Origin: Poa pratensis
Lineage: Eukaryota; Streptophyta; Magnoliopsida; Poales; Poaceae
Direction: 5' to 3'
NCBI GenBank assembly: GCA_947311845.1
Contig: CAMZMU010000107.1
Location: forward strand, 44,158,316-44,222,315
Length of the DNA: 64,000 bases
Made by a program: the position numbers and the translations under genes. Under the pieces are notes generated by a model. The model did no database searches and was not told the origin of the DNA. It worked only from the letters and a program-made list of their open reading frames with translations. Shown here one piece after another: positions 24,049 to 35,794 of this stretch. Numbering within the stretch: the first letter of the stretch is position 1; the number at the start of each line of letters is the position of its first letter.

Positions 24049-24495
24049 CGAGCACGCCCAAATCGTCTGCTCTCCCCCCATCCCCACCCCCCAAAAAAAC
24101 CCCGGCTACTCCTACCCCGTACGGCGGCGGAGCACGGCGCCTTCTTCACCGACGACCTCCTTGTCATCAGCGACACCATTTTCGTCCTCAAGCACTGACT
24201 GGTGAGTAGGACGGCTGCTTCCTTCCTGTCCAATCCCTTTTGATGCCTCTAAATCTAGGTAAATCTAGGTAAATCCACAGGCAATTTGGGCGAATTTAGG
24301 TTACTAGACTGACTGGTGAGTAGGACGGCTGCTAGACTAAGTTTACGCGGCGAAATCTAGGTAAATCCATGCGTCTAAATCGATATAAATCCATGGATCT
24401 ATGACACCGGCCGTTGATTTTGGTAACCCCCCTACTCATTGGTTGTTCTGACTTACTTCTAACTTGTTGATTTTAGAACCTCTCCAACATACCAA

Positions 24496-25776
24496 ATGGA
24501 GTCAAAATGTGGTAGTGATGACTGTGTCATGTGCAACCAAGTGCGGGAGATAGTTTGCCCCGACATTGATCCCGCGTACGCTCGTTTCTTAGAGGAGCAA
24601 CGAACGTCCTGCATGCGTCGTCGTCAGGAAAATGGTCCAAGTAGGACAGGTCCATCAGCGATCACTTCCCCAGGTCAAGATCAGACTATTGCCGATGCTA
24701 AAGTACGCATAGCAGCCAAGTGTGTTCGCTCAGCAGAGGTAAATAACAAACGAATTAGTATCTGTCAGGACTATTGTTATCGGTGTTATTGCTATCATAG
24801 TGAACTGCATAATTTTTTCTGCCTTGCATGTACCGCTCAGGAAGTGACCGCTTTCCGTCCTGAAACCTCTAGCCGGGAGTCTCTTGTGATGGAGTGCCTC
24901 ACACTCCAGCATGAAGTTGTGGCACAGATGAGGAGCTTTAGGCGATTCCATACAATCTTTATGAAAATGTGGGATGAGAAGAATAATGCCGAGGCTGAGC
25001 TAGAGAAGTTGAAGAAGGGCAACCAACTTAACACAGACATAGTTATCCTACATGACGATGATGAGCAGGAAACTACAGATAAGAAAGGTAAGAAAGGTGT
25101 TGTACGGTCTCCTGAGGATGTCACGCACAATAGTGTCAAGAGAGCTAGGGAGGAAAAGATTACTCGCAGAGGTGACAACGCCTAAACCTAATGTTGTAGT
25201 ACACTATTGGATGGACCTACAGATTACTTTCTAATAATTCATGTGTTGGCATTGTAGGTCCTAACATGGGTGGAACTGAAGAGTTTGACAAGTACTGCTT
25301 TTTTGCGAACGACGTCAACCTGAATGAATTCCATGTTGCACATCTCAACGGCCAAGTTGCAGACTTGAAGCCGTTGATACCGTTGTACGTCTGCAGGATG
25401 ACAAAGTCCACTGTCATCCATGGGAAGGCTAAGATGGTAAATAATACACTCTCATACTGTTATTTTGTAGAACCATCGTAGGCTTCCAACTAACTAGAAA
25501 ATTCTCCTCCAGTACTTCTCTTCCAAGTTCAGCATTGCACACCTCAACCGTTATGCGCCAATGGAGCTTCCTGTATGTTGCAGTAGTGCCAGCAATGCTA
25601 CTCCTGTGACGTTGCTCATCGGCAACAAGCAAGATGCCCAGATGTATCGCAATTGGCCGAAAATAGTTAAGGAAGCTGGAATCGGGGAGGGTGACATATG
25701 TGTCTTTACTTTCGTGCGTACTGCAAGCCCTGGATTGAAGTGTACTGTTGTTGCTCTGAAGCCTGTTTCTGTGTAA
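24496..25776 (+). CDS. B3-domain protein, four exons, intact
   Basis: Exons 24496-24738, 24841-25171, 25258-25436 and 25513-25776 join with GT-AG borders and consistent phases to 338 residues. The N-terminal part has a cysteine pair (CGSDDCVMCNQ) and an arginine-rich stretch. The middle is predicted helical (VAQMRSF..F..IFMKMWDEKNNAEAELEKLKK) and is followed by an acidic-basic nuclear-type region (DDDEQET..KKGKK, VKRAREEK). The C-terminal third reads VCRMTKSTVIHGKAKMYFSS, then a GEGDICVFTF motif, in the style of grass B3 DNA-binding domains. Exon 1 would also read through the first intron in frame, so a retained-intron form is possible. A 5'-UTR intron lies upstream. Likely a nuclear DNA-binding protein; targets unknown. 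It is the only B3 gene of the element for which I see no lesion and a complete model. Confidence 0.75.
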
Positions 25777-26303
25777 TTAGATGATGTAAACATTCTATAA
25801 TTCTGTGTACTGGATTTGTGTGTACTGGTGCTGTGTGTACTGTATTGACAACCCTAATAGTCGACCTGCTGTTCTGTCATGATGCTAATATGTTAATGTT
25901 AATGGCAACCAGATAGTCGACCTGCTGTTCTGTCATTATGCTAATATATGGAACCTTTTATAATTCTATCAACTGGTTTGTCAGAAATGTGAGGTGTTGA
26001 TGTTATAAAGTGCAAACAAACTTGTATTGTCTCCTGAACCGTGCAAACGAAGCAGTGCAAACAAACTTATCTCCGCTTATATTCTGAACCAGGCACATGG
26101 TTGAAATCTAAGGTGTTCATGTTTTAACGAAGAAGCTAACTTAAGTTCTGAACCGTGCAAACAAAGAAAGGGAAACTTCGTGGTTGATCTCCACTTCCTC
26201 TAACCGCTCTCACTCGTGCGCTGAAAAACCAGTTATCTCCACTTTCCCTGCGCAGTTTCCATTTCCCCTCTTGCAGAACCGCATCCCTCGCCTCTTCCTT
26301 TCC
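25777..26303. other. Spacer with a short direct repeat
   Basis: TAGTCGACCTGCTGTTCTGTCAT.ATGCTAATAT occurs twice, 56 bases apart (25859 and 25915), and GTGCAAACAAA-type phrases recur between 26010 and 26165. It is probably the 3' region of the B3 gene and the promoter of the next gene. No gene. Confidence 0.45.
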
Positions 26304-27997
26304 ATGGAGCACGGTGGTAGTAGCAACTTGGAGAACTCTGTGTACGAGGCTTCTCCTGGTCTCTACGATCGATTCACGGAGAACTCCGACATCCTGACAA
26401 TCGCCAGGCTTTCGCGTGGTATTCCTGGTATGAGGCATGCTCTCGCGGATGACCCAAGGTTTCCTTTCGGGTCTCCTTGCCTCCTGCACTCTGATCCTTT
26501 CGTATGGCCTGATGACCGCAATGAACAGGTATATTGAAGTCGTCTGTTCGTCAGATTTCAATATTTTAGTACTGCTTTGCAGTTTCGTACACCGTCTTAT
26601 TACCATCTAAAATCATCTAGGGTATTAACTCGATGGTGATGCCGCTGGACGCGCCGTCCTCACCCGCTTCTGTGCCCTGGGGCCAAACTGGCCCTGGGCA
26701 GAAGCATTGGGTTGGTGGGAATGGTGAATGGGTTGCAGTTGTTCAAGACCTGGCTCGTTGGTATCTTTTGAATGTATACACTAATGTTCAAATCGAAGTA
26801 CCTTCTGTTCAGAATGTAGGGATTAATTATCACAACAGCCCGTTTCTGTACCACCACGACATGGCGCGCATCAGGTTGAACAAGATTCAGATCGCTTCTC
26901 CGCCTCAGTTCGTAGGAAACAAGTGGAAATACGATCTTATAGCCGTGTTTGATAAGTGCATCGCTATCATGCGTGGTGGGACTGACGTGGACTGGAGGAT
27001 ACTTCGTAATGAGTTTCTTGCTCCAGCACGGTATGTTGATGCCATAATGGACTTCACAAGGATCTACGCTGTTACTGAACCCAAAGGAGACGTACTTGTT
27101 TGGGAACCAACTATATGGGGTGAGTTTATTCGTGTTGAGAACATTTCGTTTGTCATTACAGTTGTTAAATGCTGATGGTGCATATGTGTTAAATAGTTCA
27201 GTTCTGATGGTGACAAAACAGTGTCCAAGGGGCACAGACTTTGTTGTACTGCTGATGGTCCAGTTTAGTACCACTGTCATATATACAGTTTCTAAGGTCA
27301 AGATGGAGTACGTTATAGTTAGATGTGCTGTAGTATCGTAGTATCGTAGTATCCTAAGCAGTCGGTATTTATGTGTTACATAGTACAAATGGTCAGATGT
27401 ATCTTATATGTTTTCACTGTAACAGGTGTAGATGCAGCTCCACGCTTGATTCCATCTCCTGTGATTCCGGAGCTACCAGACGCTGTGCTAGGCGGTGCTG
27501 AGGATTATTCTCGTTGCTGGTTCCTAGCTGTGGGGCAGCATGGAGATATTCTCTGGATTCATATAAGGGGTGAACGAGTCCCCAGAGGTGACCCACTATA
27601 TCATAAGACAAGGGATCTGCTGACCTATCCTTCCCTCCGCTGTTATGTTTTTGCAAGGCAAGGGCTTGCATTTAATCCTCTCCACGGAGGCTGGGCCAGG
27701 CAGGAGGAACTGCAGGGAAACTCTTTGTTTGTTGGCATGAACTATCCATTCATGGTACACGTTCCTGATGGAGTCGGTGTCGATGCTGCCCATTCACTGC
27801 CGGTGTTGAAGAAGAACTGCGTGTTTGCTACTCACACGCGGTGTAACCAGTATCCTAAACCAAATCCGATTGGTACCGCCTGGCTCTCGACGCTGGACCT
27901 ACCATTGGATCATCCTTCAAATATGCTGAACCAGATTGGGGTGAGGTTGTTGAGACACCCATGTGGTTTGTTCCTGTTCTTCCCCAAGGCTGGATGA
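26304..27997 (+). CDS. F-box/DUF295-like gene B, three exons, 3' frameshift
   Basis: Exons 26304-26528, 26621-27119 and 27426-27997. Exon 1 is a degenerate F-box-like helix region (SDILTIARLSRGIPGMRHAL) ending in the FGSPCLLHSDP..WPDD motif. Exons 2 and 3 form a beta-propeller-like DUF295 region with HWVGGNGEWVAVV, WYLLNVYT, Y.LIAVFDK.IAIMRGG, AVTEP.GDVLVWEP, CWFLAVG and SLFVGMNYPF. Proteins of this type are adaptor candidates for SCF ubiquitin ligases, or cytoplasmic/organellar DUF295 proteins. Close paralogue of the next gene, with identical intron positions and phases. At the CC of 27866-27867 one base is missing relative to the paralogues (AAT CCN GAT TGG). The last 44 codons are therefore out of frame, while the other frame still encodes the family C-terminus (DWYRLALDAG..IGSSF...PMWFVP) to a stop at 28003-28005. 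A recent mutation or a sequence error. Confidence 0.75.
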
Positions 27998-28005
27998 CTG
28001 GGTAG

Positions 28006-28877
28006 TTTGATCAGTTTTTAGCAGCATCGGTAGCGTCTCTGGCTAGTTTATTTCAGTGTGTTTTCCCTTTCAGTATTATCATCTCGAACTCAGCCCTAAG
28101 CTGAAGATTGTTGTGTTTCGAAGTTTCATTACAAGTTGTCGTTGTTGTCATTGTTGTAATAACGGATATTAAATTGCATCGTTAAGTGGATAATTTCCAG
28201 TTTTCATCTTATATTTAGTTCTGTTCATTCTTCATCTAGTTCTGTTCATTCTTCAAGTGGATTGTAATAGTTCGGCTATCACTAAACGTAGCCTGATTAA
28301 ATGTTTTCCCAAACGTTCGTGGCTCTGTACAACAGTTTATAACAAGTACTGTAATCCACTGCATATTTATTCTGCAGTTTGTGGCTCTGTATGACAGTTC
28401 GTGGCTCGAACGCAATATAGAGGAGCAGCCTCTTATGCTTTAGGGCATGTACAACAGTGCCTAATAAGCTTTCTGTAGCATACGAATCTGAACGATGTGG
28501 AGGCTGTCTTCAGACATCATTCGTCTGAACCATTGCTCATACCCTTACTATATTATAGGGCATGTACCGTCTGAACCACTGCTCAATGCCCTTATTAGGG
28601 CATGTACCGTCTATGTTTACAAATAAGTGCGTGCTCCCAGCCAAGCCTCTAATCGCAAGAATGGATAACTGACGGTAATTGCTGTCTTAAATATAAGGAT
28701 GGGTGAAGGCAACCGCAATTCCTCCATAACAGAGATCGTGGCCGGGCAGTTCCAAAAACCCTCTACCGCAGGCAACCGCAATTCCTCCATGATCGCCTCG
28801 GTCTCCAGTCTCTTATTATCGCCTCGCTTCCCTCCGCACATCGCTTCTCCACCATTATCGTCAATTGCTCTGTGTCA
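28006..28877. other. Spacer between tandem paralogues
   Basis: Contains repeated phrases (GGGCATGTACCGTCTGAACCA at 28557 and a variant at 28597; GGCAACCGCAATTCCTCCAT at 28708 and 28772). These are minor local duplications in the promoter region of the next gene. No gene. Confidence 0.45.
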
Positions 28878-30503
28878 ATGGAGAAAGGTGAAAGCAGCAA
28901 GCGGCCCAAGCAGGGCTCCATCTATGGTGTGCTCGCGTCTGGTCCGTTCGGAAACATTACTTCTCGAACGGACATTCTCACCACTGGTCGAATTGCGCGT
29001 GGTTTGCCGGAATTGCGTCGTTCCATTGACGAAGAGAGAACTCTCTCCTTCGGGTCTCCATGTTTGTTGCGAGCCGATTCCCCACAGGAGTGGTCTGATC
29101 TGCGCAATGAACTGGTATTTCATTGTCTTATTAGAACTTACTTGTATCAATACTTGTCTTCACTTGTATTTCACTGTCACCGGTCTCCCTCACAGGAGGG
29201 TTTACAAACACAGTTTGATCAATACGCGTGTTTTGTCGCTCATTGTTCTTACAGTCTAACATGAACTTGCGCAGGGTATTGATGCTAAACTAATGCCACT
29301 GGACGGACCGGAAGCAAGAGCTTTTATTGCTGTCAGATCTATAGGCCGCTCAAACAAGCACTGGGTTGGGTGTAATGATGAATGGATAGCATTTGTCCGG
29401 GATCGTTCGCGCTGGTATCTGTTCAACGTCTACACGAACGATGAAATTCAAGTACCAAGAGTTCGTGATGTTGGGATTCATCCTGAGGATCCGTTCAGGT
29501 ATCACCGCAACATGATGAGCGTGGAACTTCTCAAGATCCAGATTGTCCGAAAGCCATACAAGGATGCAGGTGGCGTCTGGAACTATTTCCTCATAGCAGT
29601 GTTCGATAAGATGATTGCTATCATGCGTGGTGGGGTTGACAGTCATTGGAAAATCCTCAACGCTGCTCGTCTTGCACCGTCAAGATACGTGGATGCAATT
29701 CAGGATTTGCAGGACAGAATCTACGCGGTTACAGAACCGCACGGTGATGTTTTCCTCTGGGAACCGACGGAATGGGGTTCGTTACTACTACATAAATTAG
29801 TTCTTCACTTACATACTTAGTACTTTGTGGCTGCATACTTGTATAGTTAGATCCATACTAATTCTGAGTCTCCAAATTAGGCAAGCTATACTAAAAGTTG
29901 TACTTCTCTTTTGGTCCTATACCAGGTTGCAGTTCAGCTCCTCGAGTTATAAGGGCACCAGTGATTGTGGATTTGCCACAGCCTCACGCAGATTGGAATG
30001 AAGGCCCTTTTTCATCAAGTCGGTGGTTTCTTGCTTGTGGCCTTGGTGGCTACAATATCGTATGGGTCCGTACCATAGGACAGGCAATTCAGGAAGGACC
30101 TCCAATAATGCATATGGGTAGAGAGCTGCACACTTATCCCTCCCTGAGGTGCTATGTTTACGGCAGGAACGTGCATTCTATTGACCCTGTGGAAGGAGAC
30201 TGGGTGAGGCTAGGTGATCTCATGGGCAGGTCTCTTTTTGTTGGTATGAACTACCCCTTTTTCGTTGATGTTCCGCAGTCAGATGGTGGTAGTGCTGCAG
30301 AGACAGTGCCCGTGTCCAAGGCAAACTGCGTTTTTGCTTCGCACTGGCGCTGCATACAGTATCCACTTCCAGGTGCTGATTGGTGTCGTATGCCCCTAAC
30401 TCATGACGCTGCCATTGGGTCATCTTTCTTTTATCCTCAGCTTGGATGGGGTCAGTACTATGAGTCCCCGATGTGGTTCTTGCCTACTCTGCAGGACAAG
30501 TGA
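28878..30503 (+). CDS. F-box/DUF295-like gene C, three exons, intact
   Basis: Exons 28878-29114, 29275-29776 and 29926-30503 give 438 residues. The start is the ATG at 28878; a GTG six bases upstream is in frame but not a likely start. Exon 1 carries the reduced F-box-like region (TDILTTGRIARGLPELRRSI, then FGSPCLLRADS). The rest is the DUF295-type propeller with HWVGCNDEWIAFV, WYLFNVYTNDEIQVP, FLIAVFDKMIAIMRGG, YAVTEPHGDVFLWEP, RWFLACGL, YPSLRCYVYGR, GRSLFVGMNYPFFVDVP and NCVFASH. It matches gene B through all exons, so the pair arose by tandem duplication. The second donor is GTTCGT, weaker than gene B's GTGAGT, but the phase fits. With no visible lesion this may be the functional member. 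Confidence 0.8.
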
Positions 30504-31048
30504 TGGTGTAATTGGTGTGAAGCTGGCTTTTAAACAACTCATTGTCGACCGGAATCGAGCTCTATCGAACTGTTATTTGAATTTCCATAGTTTATTTTCT
30601 ACATCGTTGTACCATGGTCTTTTTTAGTGAACTGTTATTTGAACTATTACCTACTTTTCCGAACTGTTGTATCTGATTGTGATTAGTGCTTTCAGTGATG
30701 TGTTGAATGTTAGTTCAATTAGGTCAGTACAACTAATGAGCTCACTCCGTACAAATTAACCGGGAGTCAGCATCAGCATTGATGTATATGGAGGTTGCTG
30801 CCATCTTTATCAAATTATACATCAGACTTGTCAGCTTACACACGTACTTAACATGACGTTACAATATCATAGCTATTACACATGAAGCCTCTCGCACAAA
30901 CATAGGCTCAATGACATAGTTCCACATAAGAAAATATGGCAAACATAGGCTTACATAAACCAAGACGGAGACACCGAGTCATAGCTCAATGAACTCAACT
31001 TGAACATAAGATACATGTAGTTGAACAGAGGGGGCCAACATACTGAAG
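30504..31048. other. Convergent 3' spacer
   Basis: Lies between the 3' ends of gene C (plus) and the F-box gene (minus). AT-rich, with nothing recognisable. Confidence 0.5.
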
Positions 31049-32299
31049 TCACGGCTTAGGTGGCCAAGCCTCTGTCAGTGCGAAAACACGACCGAGCATT
31101 CCTCGACGATCGACGTTCCTAATCTCCTGCACCGTACCGCTCTGCATATCAGCCACATACAGTGCACTATCAAATCCCACTGTTAGTAGGACGAACCGGC
31201 CATCAGCAGAAGCAGATCTGACCTGAACGTTATACCAGTCCATAAATCCTCTCTTTAAAATGCCGACAACCCTATCCCAGACTTCATTATGTAACCGGCG
31301 ACCAAAAGCCTCCAGCAAATTCAGTCTTGCTCTAGTATTCCACCTGATATCGTCACCATCCCTACAGAGCACCCATGATTGGATTGTGCCCCGGGCAGAA
31401 TGTACGAGAACAATGCTTCCTGACCTGTCCTCCCCCACAGTGTATTCGTACCATGATTCTACGGTCATTGTCAAGTTTCCCGGAAGGTCAATAACAGAGA
31501 AGGAGCGTCCCTTGATGTCGAAGCAAACTATGAACCTTAACACATACATCATGTATAGATGTTTTCCGACGAGTACGCAGTATGGATTTCTGTGAAAGAC
31601 GACAGTGCGTACGGAGGGAATGGGAAACGAAATGTGCCTTTGCCATTTTCTATCTTCCAACATGCAAACGTGGAGGCTCACGCTGCTCGTGGAGTTAAAT
31701 GTTACACCTTGGTACGAACGCTCCCACAGATCGGCTGGCTCCTTGCTGAAAAATGCCATCCCGCAGCCGCCTGCAGCTGGAATTATGCCGTACTGGCCGT
31801 AAACATTAGCAGCGCTTCCAATCTCTAGTCCAGGTATAGCCGCGATGCGCGGTCCTACTCGGTCGATTTTGTTTGGCCTGTCCCATGGGAACCTGGTGTA
31901 GTACCCAACGTCGGAGGCGTAATATAGCATAACTCCGTTCCTACAGCCAAGAATTTCGTCGCTGCCAAGAATCCGCGAATCTATGCCCGATAACATGGCA
32001 TCCGCGGTTCCGCCGCATGTGGATGATTCTTGACGAACTAGTAGCGTCCTTCGTCGTCGTACGTTAGGTTCTCTGGTTGCGACTCTCACTTCTACTAGAA
32101 ATTCAAGGAAGGTAGGCTTGTACCTTTCGCTGTACCGACGGCCGAAATCAGTGCTTCTTGCCGCCCGCAACCACGTCGTGCTGAGGATGCTGCTCCGCAG
32201 CACAGATCTACTGCATCCCAGTCGAATGAGGATTTCGACCACTAGATCTTCGACCCCGAGGACGCCTACGCCGCATGTTCGATACTCAGCTGGCTCCAT
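31049..32299 (-). CDS. F-box protein, single exon, 416 residues
   Basis: A long uninterrupted frame from ATG at 32299 to TGA at 31051-31049. Residues about 12-60 form an F-box (LGVEDLVVEILIRLG...SVLRSSILSTTWLRAARSTDF). The remainder has the repeated hydrophobic and tryptophan spacing of an F-box-associated beta-propeller (KWQRHISFPI, RFIVCFDIKGRSFSVIDLP, SWVLCRDGDDIRWNTRARLNL, RFVLLTVGFDSALYVADMQSG). The length fits typical grass F-box proteins. Expected role: substrate receptor of an SCF E3 ubiquitin ligase; substrate unknown. Unlike the four DUF295-like genes nearby it has no intron and a full F-box. Convergent with gene C, with 545 bases between the stops. No lesion seen. Confidence 0.85.
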   Translation of the reverse strand: MEPAEYRTCGVGVLGVEDLVVEILIRLGCSRSVLRSSILSTTWLRAARSTDFGRRYSERYKPTFLEFLVEVRVATREPNVRRRRTLLVRQESSTCGGTADAMLSGIDSRILGSDEILGCRNGVMLYYASDVGYYTRFPWDRPNKIDRVGPRIAAIPGLEIGSAANVYGQYGIIPAAGGCGMAFFSKEPADLWERSYQGVTFNSTSSVSLHVCMLEDRKWQRHISFPIPSVRTVVFHRNPYCVLVGKHLYMMYVLRFIVCFDIKGRSFSVIDLPGNLTMTVESWYEYTVGEDRSGSIVLVHSARGTIQSWVLCRDGDDIRWNTRARLNLLEAFGRRLHNEVWDRVVGILKRGFMDWYNVQVRSASADGRFVLLTVGFDSALYVADMQSGTVQEIRNVDRRGMLGRVFALTEAWPPKP

Positions 32300-33194
32300 T
32301 TGACGCGCTGGAGATGGCGTTTGGGTGCTCGGCTGGGTGTATGTGTGATCCCTGTCTCCTTACGCCAAAATGGTGGCGTACACTCAAACCCTCAGAGGCT
32401 CCGGCTCGGTGTATGCGTGTTCCTTGTATGCGTGTTCCTTGTCTCCTTACGCCAAAATACGGGCGTAACTCAAACCCTCGGAGGCTCTGGCAGGGGGAAA
32501 CGTCGTAACTTGGCCGGTATAGAATTGCTCTCATTTATTCAGCAAATAGTCACACGCTATAGGTAGTAAGTTTGGATCTGCATAAGGAAAGTTATTTGGT
32601 TGGATGTGTTAGAAATATTAGTACCAGTTTGAGAAAGTTATTGACACGGTAAAATCATATACTATTTTGTGATGTTTTTTGTGACCAAAGAAGTTAAAAT
32701 ATTACTGTACTGTGCTAACCACGGCACGGTCCTTGTTCTGCTCCATCGCTACCAAGAACTGTATCATGGGTTGTTGGTAAGTGCTACTAGTGTTCGTCTT
32801 TCGTCTCTATCCTTGTTCTTCCTCGGTTTGTACTGATTCTTCTTGATCTCCCTGTCCTTCCCTTATTTATAGATTTAATGTCGATTAAATCTATCTCCTT
32901 ATATTATTAGCAGTACATATTATTTACCTACGTCAGTGCAATTGTTTATCTAATTTGGTTTTTTCACCTTCTTGTACTACATAGATTTGGTTTCTCAACT
33001 TTAAGGGTAATGTCTCCTTCGATGTTTCTGTTACCAGAGGAAGACATTCATGCATAAACAAACCGGCAAGGGGGCACAATGATTGGTAAACATGTACCCG
33101 CAATGGATTAACAGTAAGCAAAATGCAAACGCAAGTTCTTCATAGAACCTAGCCTTACAGCACAACCAGCACGACACTGAACGACGGCACAGCT
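32300..33194. other. Spacer with two nested direct repeats
   Basis: GTCTCCTTACGCCAAAATG/A..GGCGTA.ACTCAAACCCTC.GAGGCTC occurs twice, 88 bases apart (32353 and 32441). Between the copies GTATGCGTGTTCCTT is repeated back to back (32411-32440). The ACGCC/GGCGT words match the motif found near the MULE ends. The rest is AT-rich and empty. Confidence 0.5.
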
Positions 33195-33951
33195 CTAACG
33201 GTAGCCGCGGTATGCGGCAAGCTGTGCACGGAGGATCTTGTTCTCCTCCAACTTTGCTTGCATTGCGTCCATCCATCGGTTACGATCCTCGTACGCTTTC
33301 ATGGCTCCCTTCAATTCGTCGACACGCTCCTTCAGGTCTTTCACTAATTCTTCGTGCAAGATGGTATACTTGATCTGGATATTCACCCTTTCCTCCATGA
33401 CAGTCTCCAGCATTTTCGTCAGTACTGCTATCTGCTCGTTAAGCTCCACACGATCGTCTGTAACACCACACGCGTCGTACGAACATGCTTCTCCGCCTCC
33501 TGTGAAATGGTTATGATGCGGAAATCTTATAATTCGTAGCCAGTTCAAGACGCTAGTTCGCATCTGTAAAAAGATAACATGTACTGTCCTGCCAATCCTT
33601 GGTGCGTACCTCAACAGATCTGGGTATAGCATGGAGAAGCGAGGACATGTCATTCAGTGCGAACGTTGAACTAGGCGTCTGAGCAGCCTCCTGACTTGTT
33701 TCGGAACTGTACGCGGGCAAACTATAGGAAGCTTCACATGAAGAATAAAGTAGAAGGCACGGAGGTAGGATAACATACTCGTATTTTTCTTCGACCGGAA
33801 GAAGGTCCTTCGCAGGGATGAGCGGCGCCGCGCGAGCTACAGATTTTTCTGCCAGCGGTGGCGCTTCCATGCTATTAGCCAGGATGGAAGAGCGCTTTGC
33901 TCTCCCGGCTTGCTTTGCCTTCTTCCCCTTAGATCTCGTCACCGGAGCCAT
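33195..33951 (-). CDS. Coiled-coil protein of unknown function
   Basis: Exons 33951-33610 and 33563-33195 (minus strand), joined by a 46-base GT-AG gap, give 236 residues. The N-terminus is basic (APVTRSKGKKAKQAGRAKR), a nuclear-localisation-like start. The C-terminal half is a long heptad-patterned helix (ELNEQIAVLTKMLETVMEER, then EELVKDLKERVDELKGAMKA, then KLEENKILRAQLAAYRGYR). The 46-base gap is short for a plant intron and, like the unsplit alternative, needs transcript support. Another intron may exist inside exon 1, where the residues around ILPPCLLLYSS look unlike the rest. I do not recognise a family; short coiled-coil proteins with this kind of N-terminus occur beside grass transposon genes. 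Confidence 0.5.
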
Positions 33952-34370
33952 CACAGCTATGGAGAGTGAACTCTAATTAAGCCTTCGAGAGCAGAACGCC
34001 ATATGACTACTTATCTAAGGAGTTTTAGCGCTACTAAGAAACGCCCTCTGAAATGGCATATCCTCATTGCCAACGATTTCTTCTCATGTGGCGTTACCCG
34101 GCAACATGGCAACTCAGTTGGCGTGCCATTTGGGACCCCGGAAGGTGCGGCCGACGGTCGTCCCATGGCTGGTTTTCAACGAGTACTAAGTTGTCGAAAT
34201 AGTTTCCAAATGTGGCGGATGCCGGAAACTGTTTCCACATCGACTTAGCGAATAGATTACTTAACAACACAATAATTATCAAGTTTCATCAGCACATAAA
34301 ATCGAACTCCATAAAAAGCCACAGCGTGGAGTACATACAACTTTGCCTTTCCTTCAACCACGAATGCTAA
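33952..34370. other. Spacer with MULE-end-like sequence
   Basis: 34010-34170 is rich in GGCGTT/AACGCC words and shares the phrase CGCCCTCTGAAATGGC (34042) with 49874 (CGTCCTCTGAAATGGC). It looks like a degraded MULE subterminal region inside the large element. No gene. Confidence 0.4.
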
Positions 34371-35408
34371 TCAAGGCAACCTCTTGAAATAGGCCGCGTT
34401 GAATTTTATCAACAATTCCTTGCTTCTATTCAGCTCATTCATCATCTGCTCCTTTGCCCGTTCTTCCTTCATTCTCTTGGCTAGCACCTCCCTCTCCTTT
34501 CGGTCCTTCTCTAATTCCTCCTTCAAGAGTTGCCTCTTCACAGCTTCTTCAGCTTTCTTCCTCTTGCGCTCCCTATGGCGTATTTCATCTTTTTGCCTTT
34601 GTTCTTCATCAAAAACCTTCCATGACTCATCCAAAGTGTCGGCCCCGTAAAGGGGGCACCACCTTGTCATGTCTTGGCAATGCTCACACCAAACCAATGG
34701 AGGAGCCTTGGGTGTGGTCTCATCAAGTTTCCATAGCGCCGGTGGAGGTGGAGGTGGACGCACAAGGCGTTCCCAAGTCGCAGCCGGCCACGGCCCCGAT
34801 AGAATCCGGACATATGGTGTAAGAAGATAGTCATCATACACCTCAGGCCCATCAATCCATTGGAAAAAAGCATGTACAGTATTGCTGTCAGTTTAGTAAG
34901 CAAAATGGACGTCAAATAAATTTCGAATAGACTAGCTACAAGTAAAATATGCAAGAATGCTCACGCGAGAATCGCTGCACATGTAAAACGCACGACCTGC
35001 CGTAGCGGGGTGCATAGATTGTGATATTGCACAAGGCTTGCCGCAAGGACAACTCGGAACCGGATATCTTGGTGGCACCGGAGCATCTTTGCATGATACA
35101 TCGGGATACTTTCCTTTCGTTTTTGCTACTATCTTCATCTTACGTCCAACATCTTTGAAAAAGTCAATCGAATCTAGCAATCAAAATATGAAACTTAAGA
35201 ACAAATATGGTACAGCCTATACATATGGAACTTAACATATACAAATACATATGTTCTACAACCATTCACTTTCATTTGAAGCTAAGCCCCATGTAGATTA
35301 GTCGCACAGTAGTACAAAAAGAACTGACATTACATGTATTATAGAACGGATGGAAGATGCTGCAAAGAAGCAGATCTGAGAGAGGATACCTCCAAGAACA
35401 GTTGCCAT
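34371..35408 (-). CDS. GRF-type zinc-finger protein, three exons, one frameshift
   Basis: Exons 35408-35390, 35173-34965 and 34884-34371 (minus strand). Exon 2 has the first half of a GRF zinc finger, CPCGKPCAIS...GRAFYMC; exon 3 should complete it with C..C.FFQWIDGPE. In exon 3 the run of six A at 34864-34869 (plus strand) puts the finger and the downstream part out of frame by one; with five the reading is continuous into YDDYLLTPYVRI. The C-terminal part has a proline run, a second cysteine set (WCEHCQDMTRWCPLYGAD) and a long charged coiled coil (RHRERKRKKAEEAVKRQLLK and onward) ending FKRLP. GRF fingers bind nucleic acid in TOP3A, APE2 and similar proteins; plant members of this shape are mostly uncharacterised. 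The frame stays open upstream of 35408 to 35639, so an earlier start is possible. Confidence 0.65.
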
Positions 35409-35707
35409 TGTCAAATTTGAAGAAATCCACAAGTTTTCGGTGGATTGGAACTTTTTAGGGGCGGAAGATAGGAGAGAGCCTGCTAGGGGCGGCTGTTGGG
35501 GAGGAAGAGAGTGGGCCATAACCCTGATTCCCTGTCTGTTCAAGTACAGACGTTGATGTCGAACCAGCGAAGCGCCACCGCATTTGGCTTGTAGTTGTGC
35601 GAGGTTAACATTTCCAGAGGATCTGACTGGCAACGGCATTCAATTTGACGCAACCCCTTCCATCCCCTCCCATTCACTTTCACATCCACACGCGCGACCT
35701 CCGTAAT

Positions 35708-35713
35708 TATAAA
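35708..35713 (+). promoter_or_regulatory. Probable TATA box for the 35.8 kb gene
   Basis: TATAAA in GTAATTATAAAGGCGG, 82 bases before the ATG at 35795. The region also separates this gene from the divergent GRF gene. Confidence 0.5.
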
Positions 35714-35794
35714 GGCGGCGCCGCGCGTCTGGGCGTCACATCCAACCCTAATCCCCTTTCACTTTCCTGCACACTAGACCGTCGGCGATAGTCA

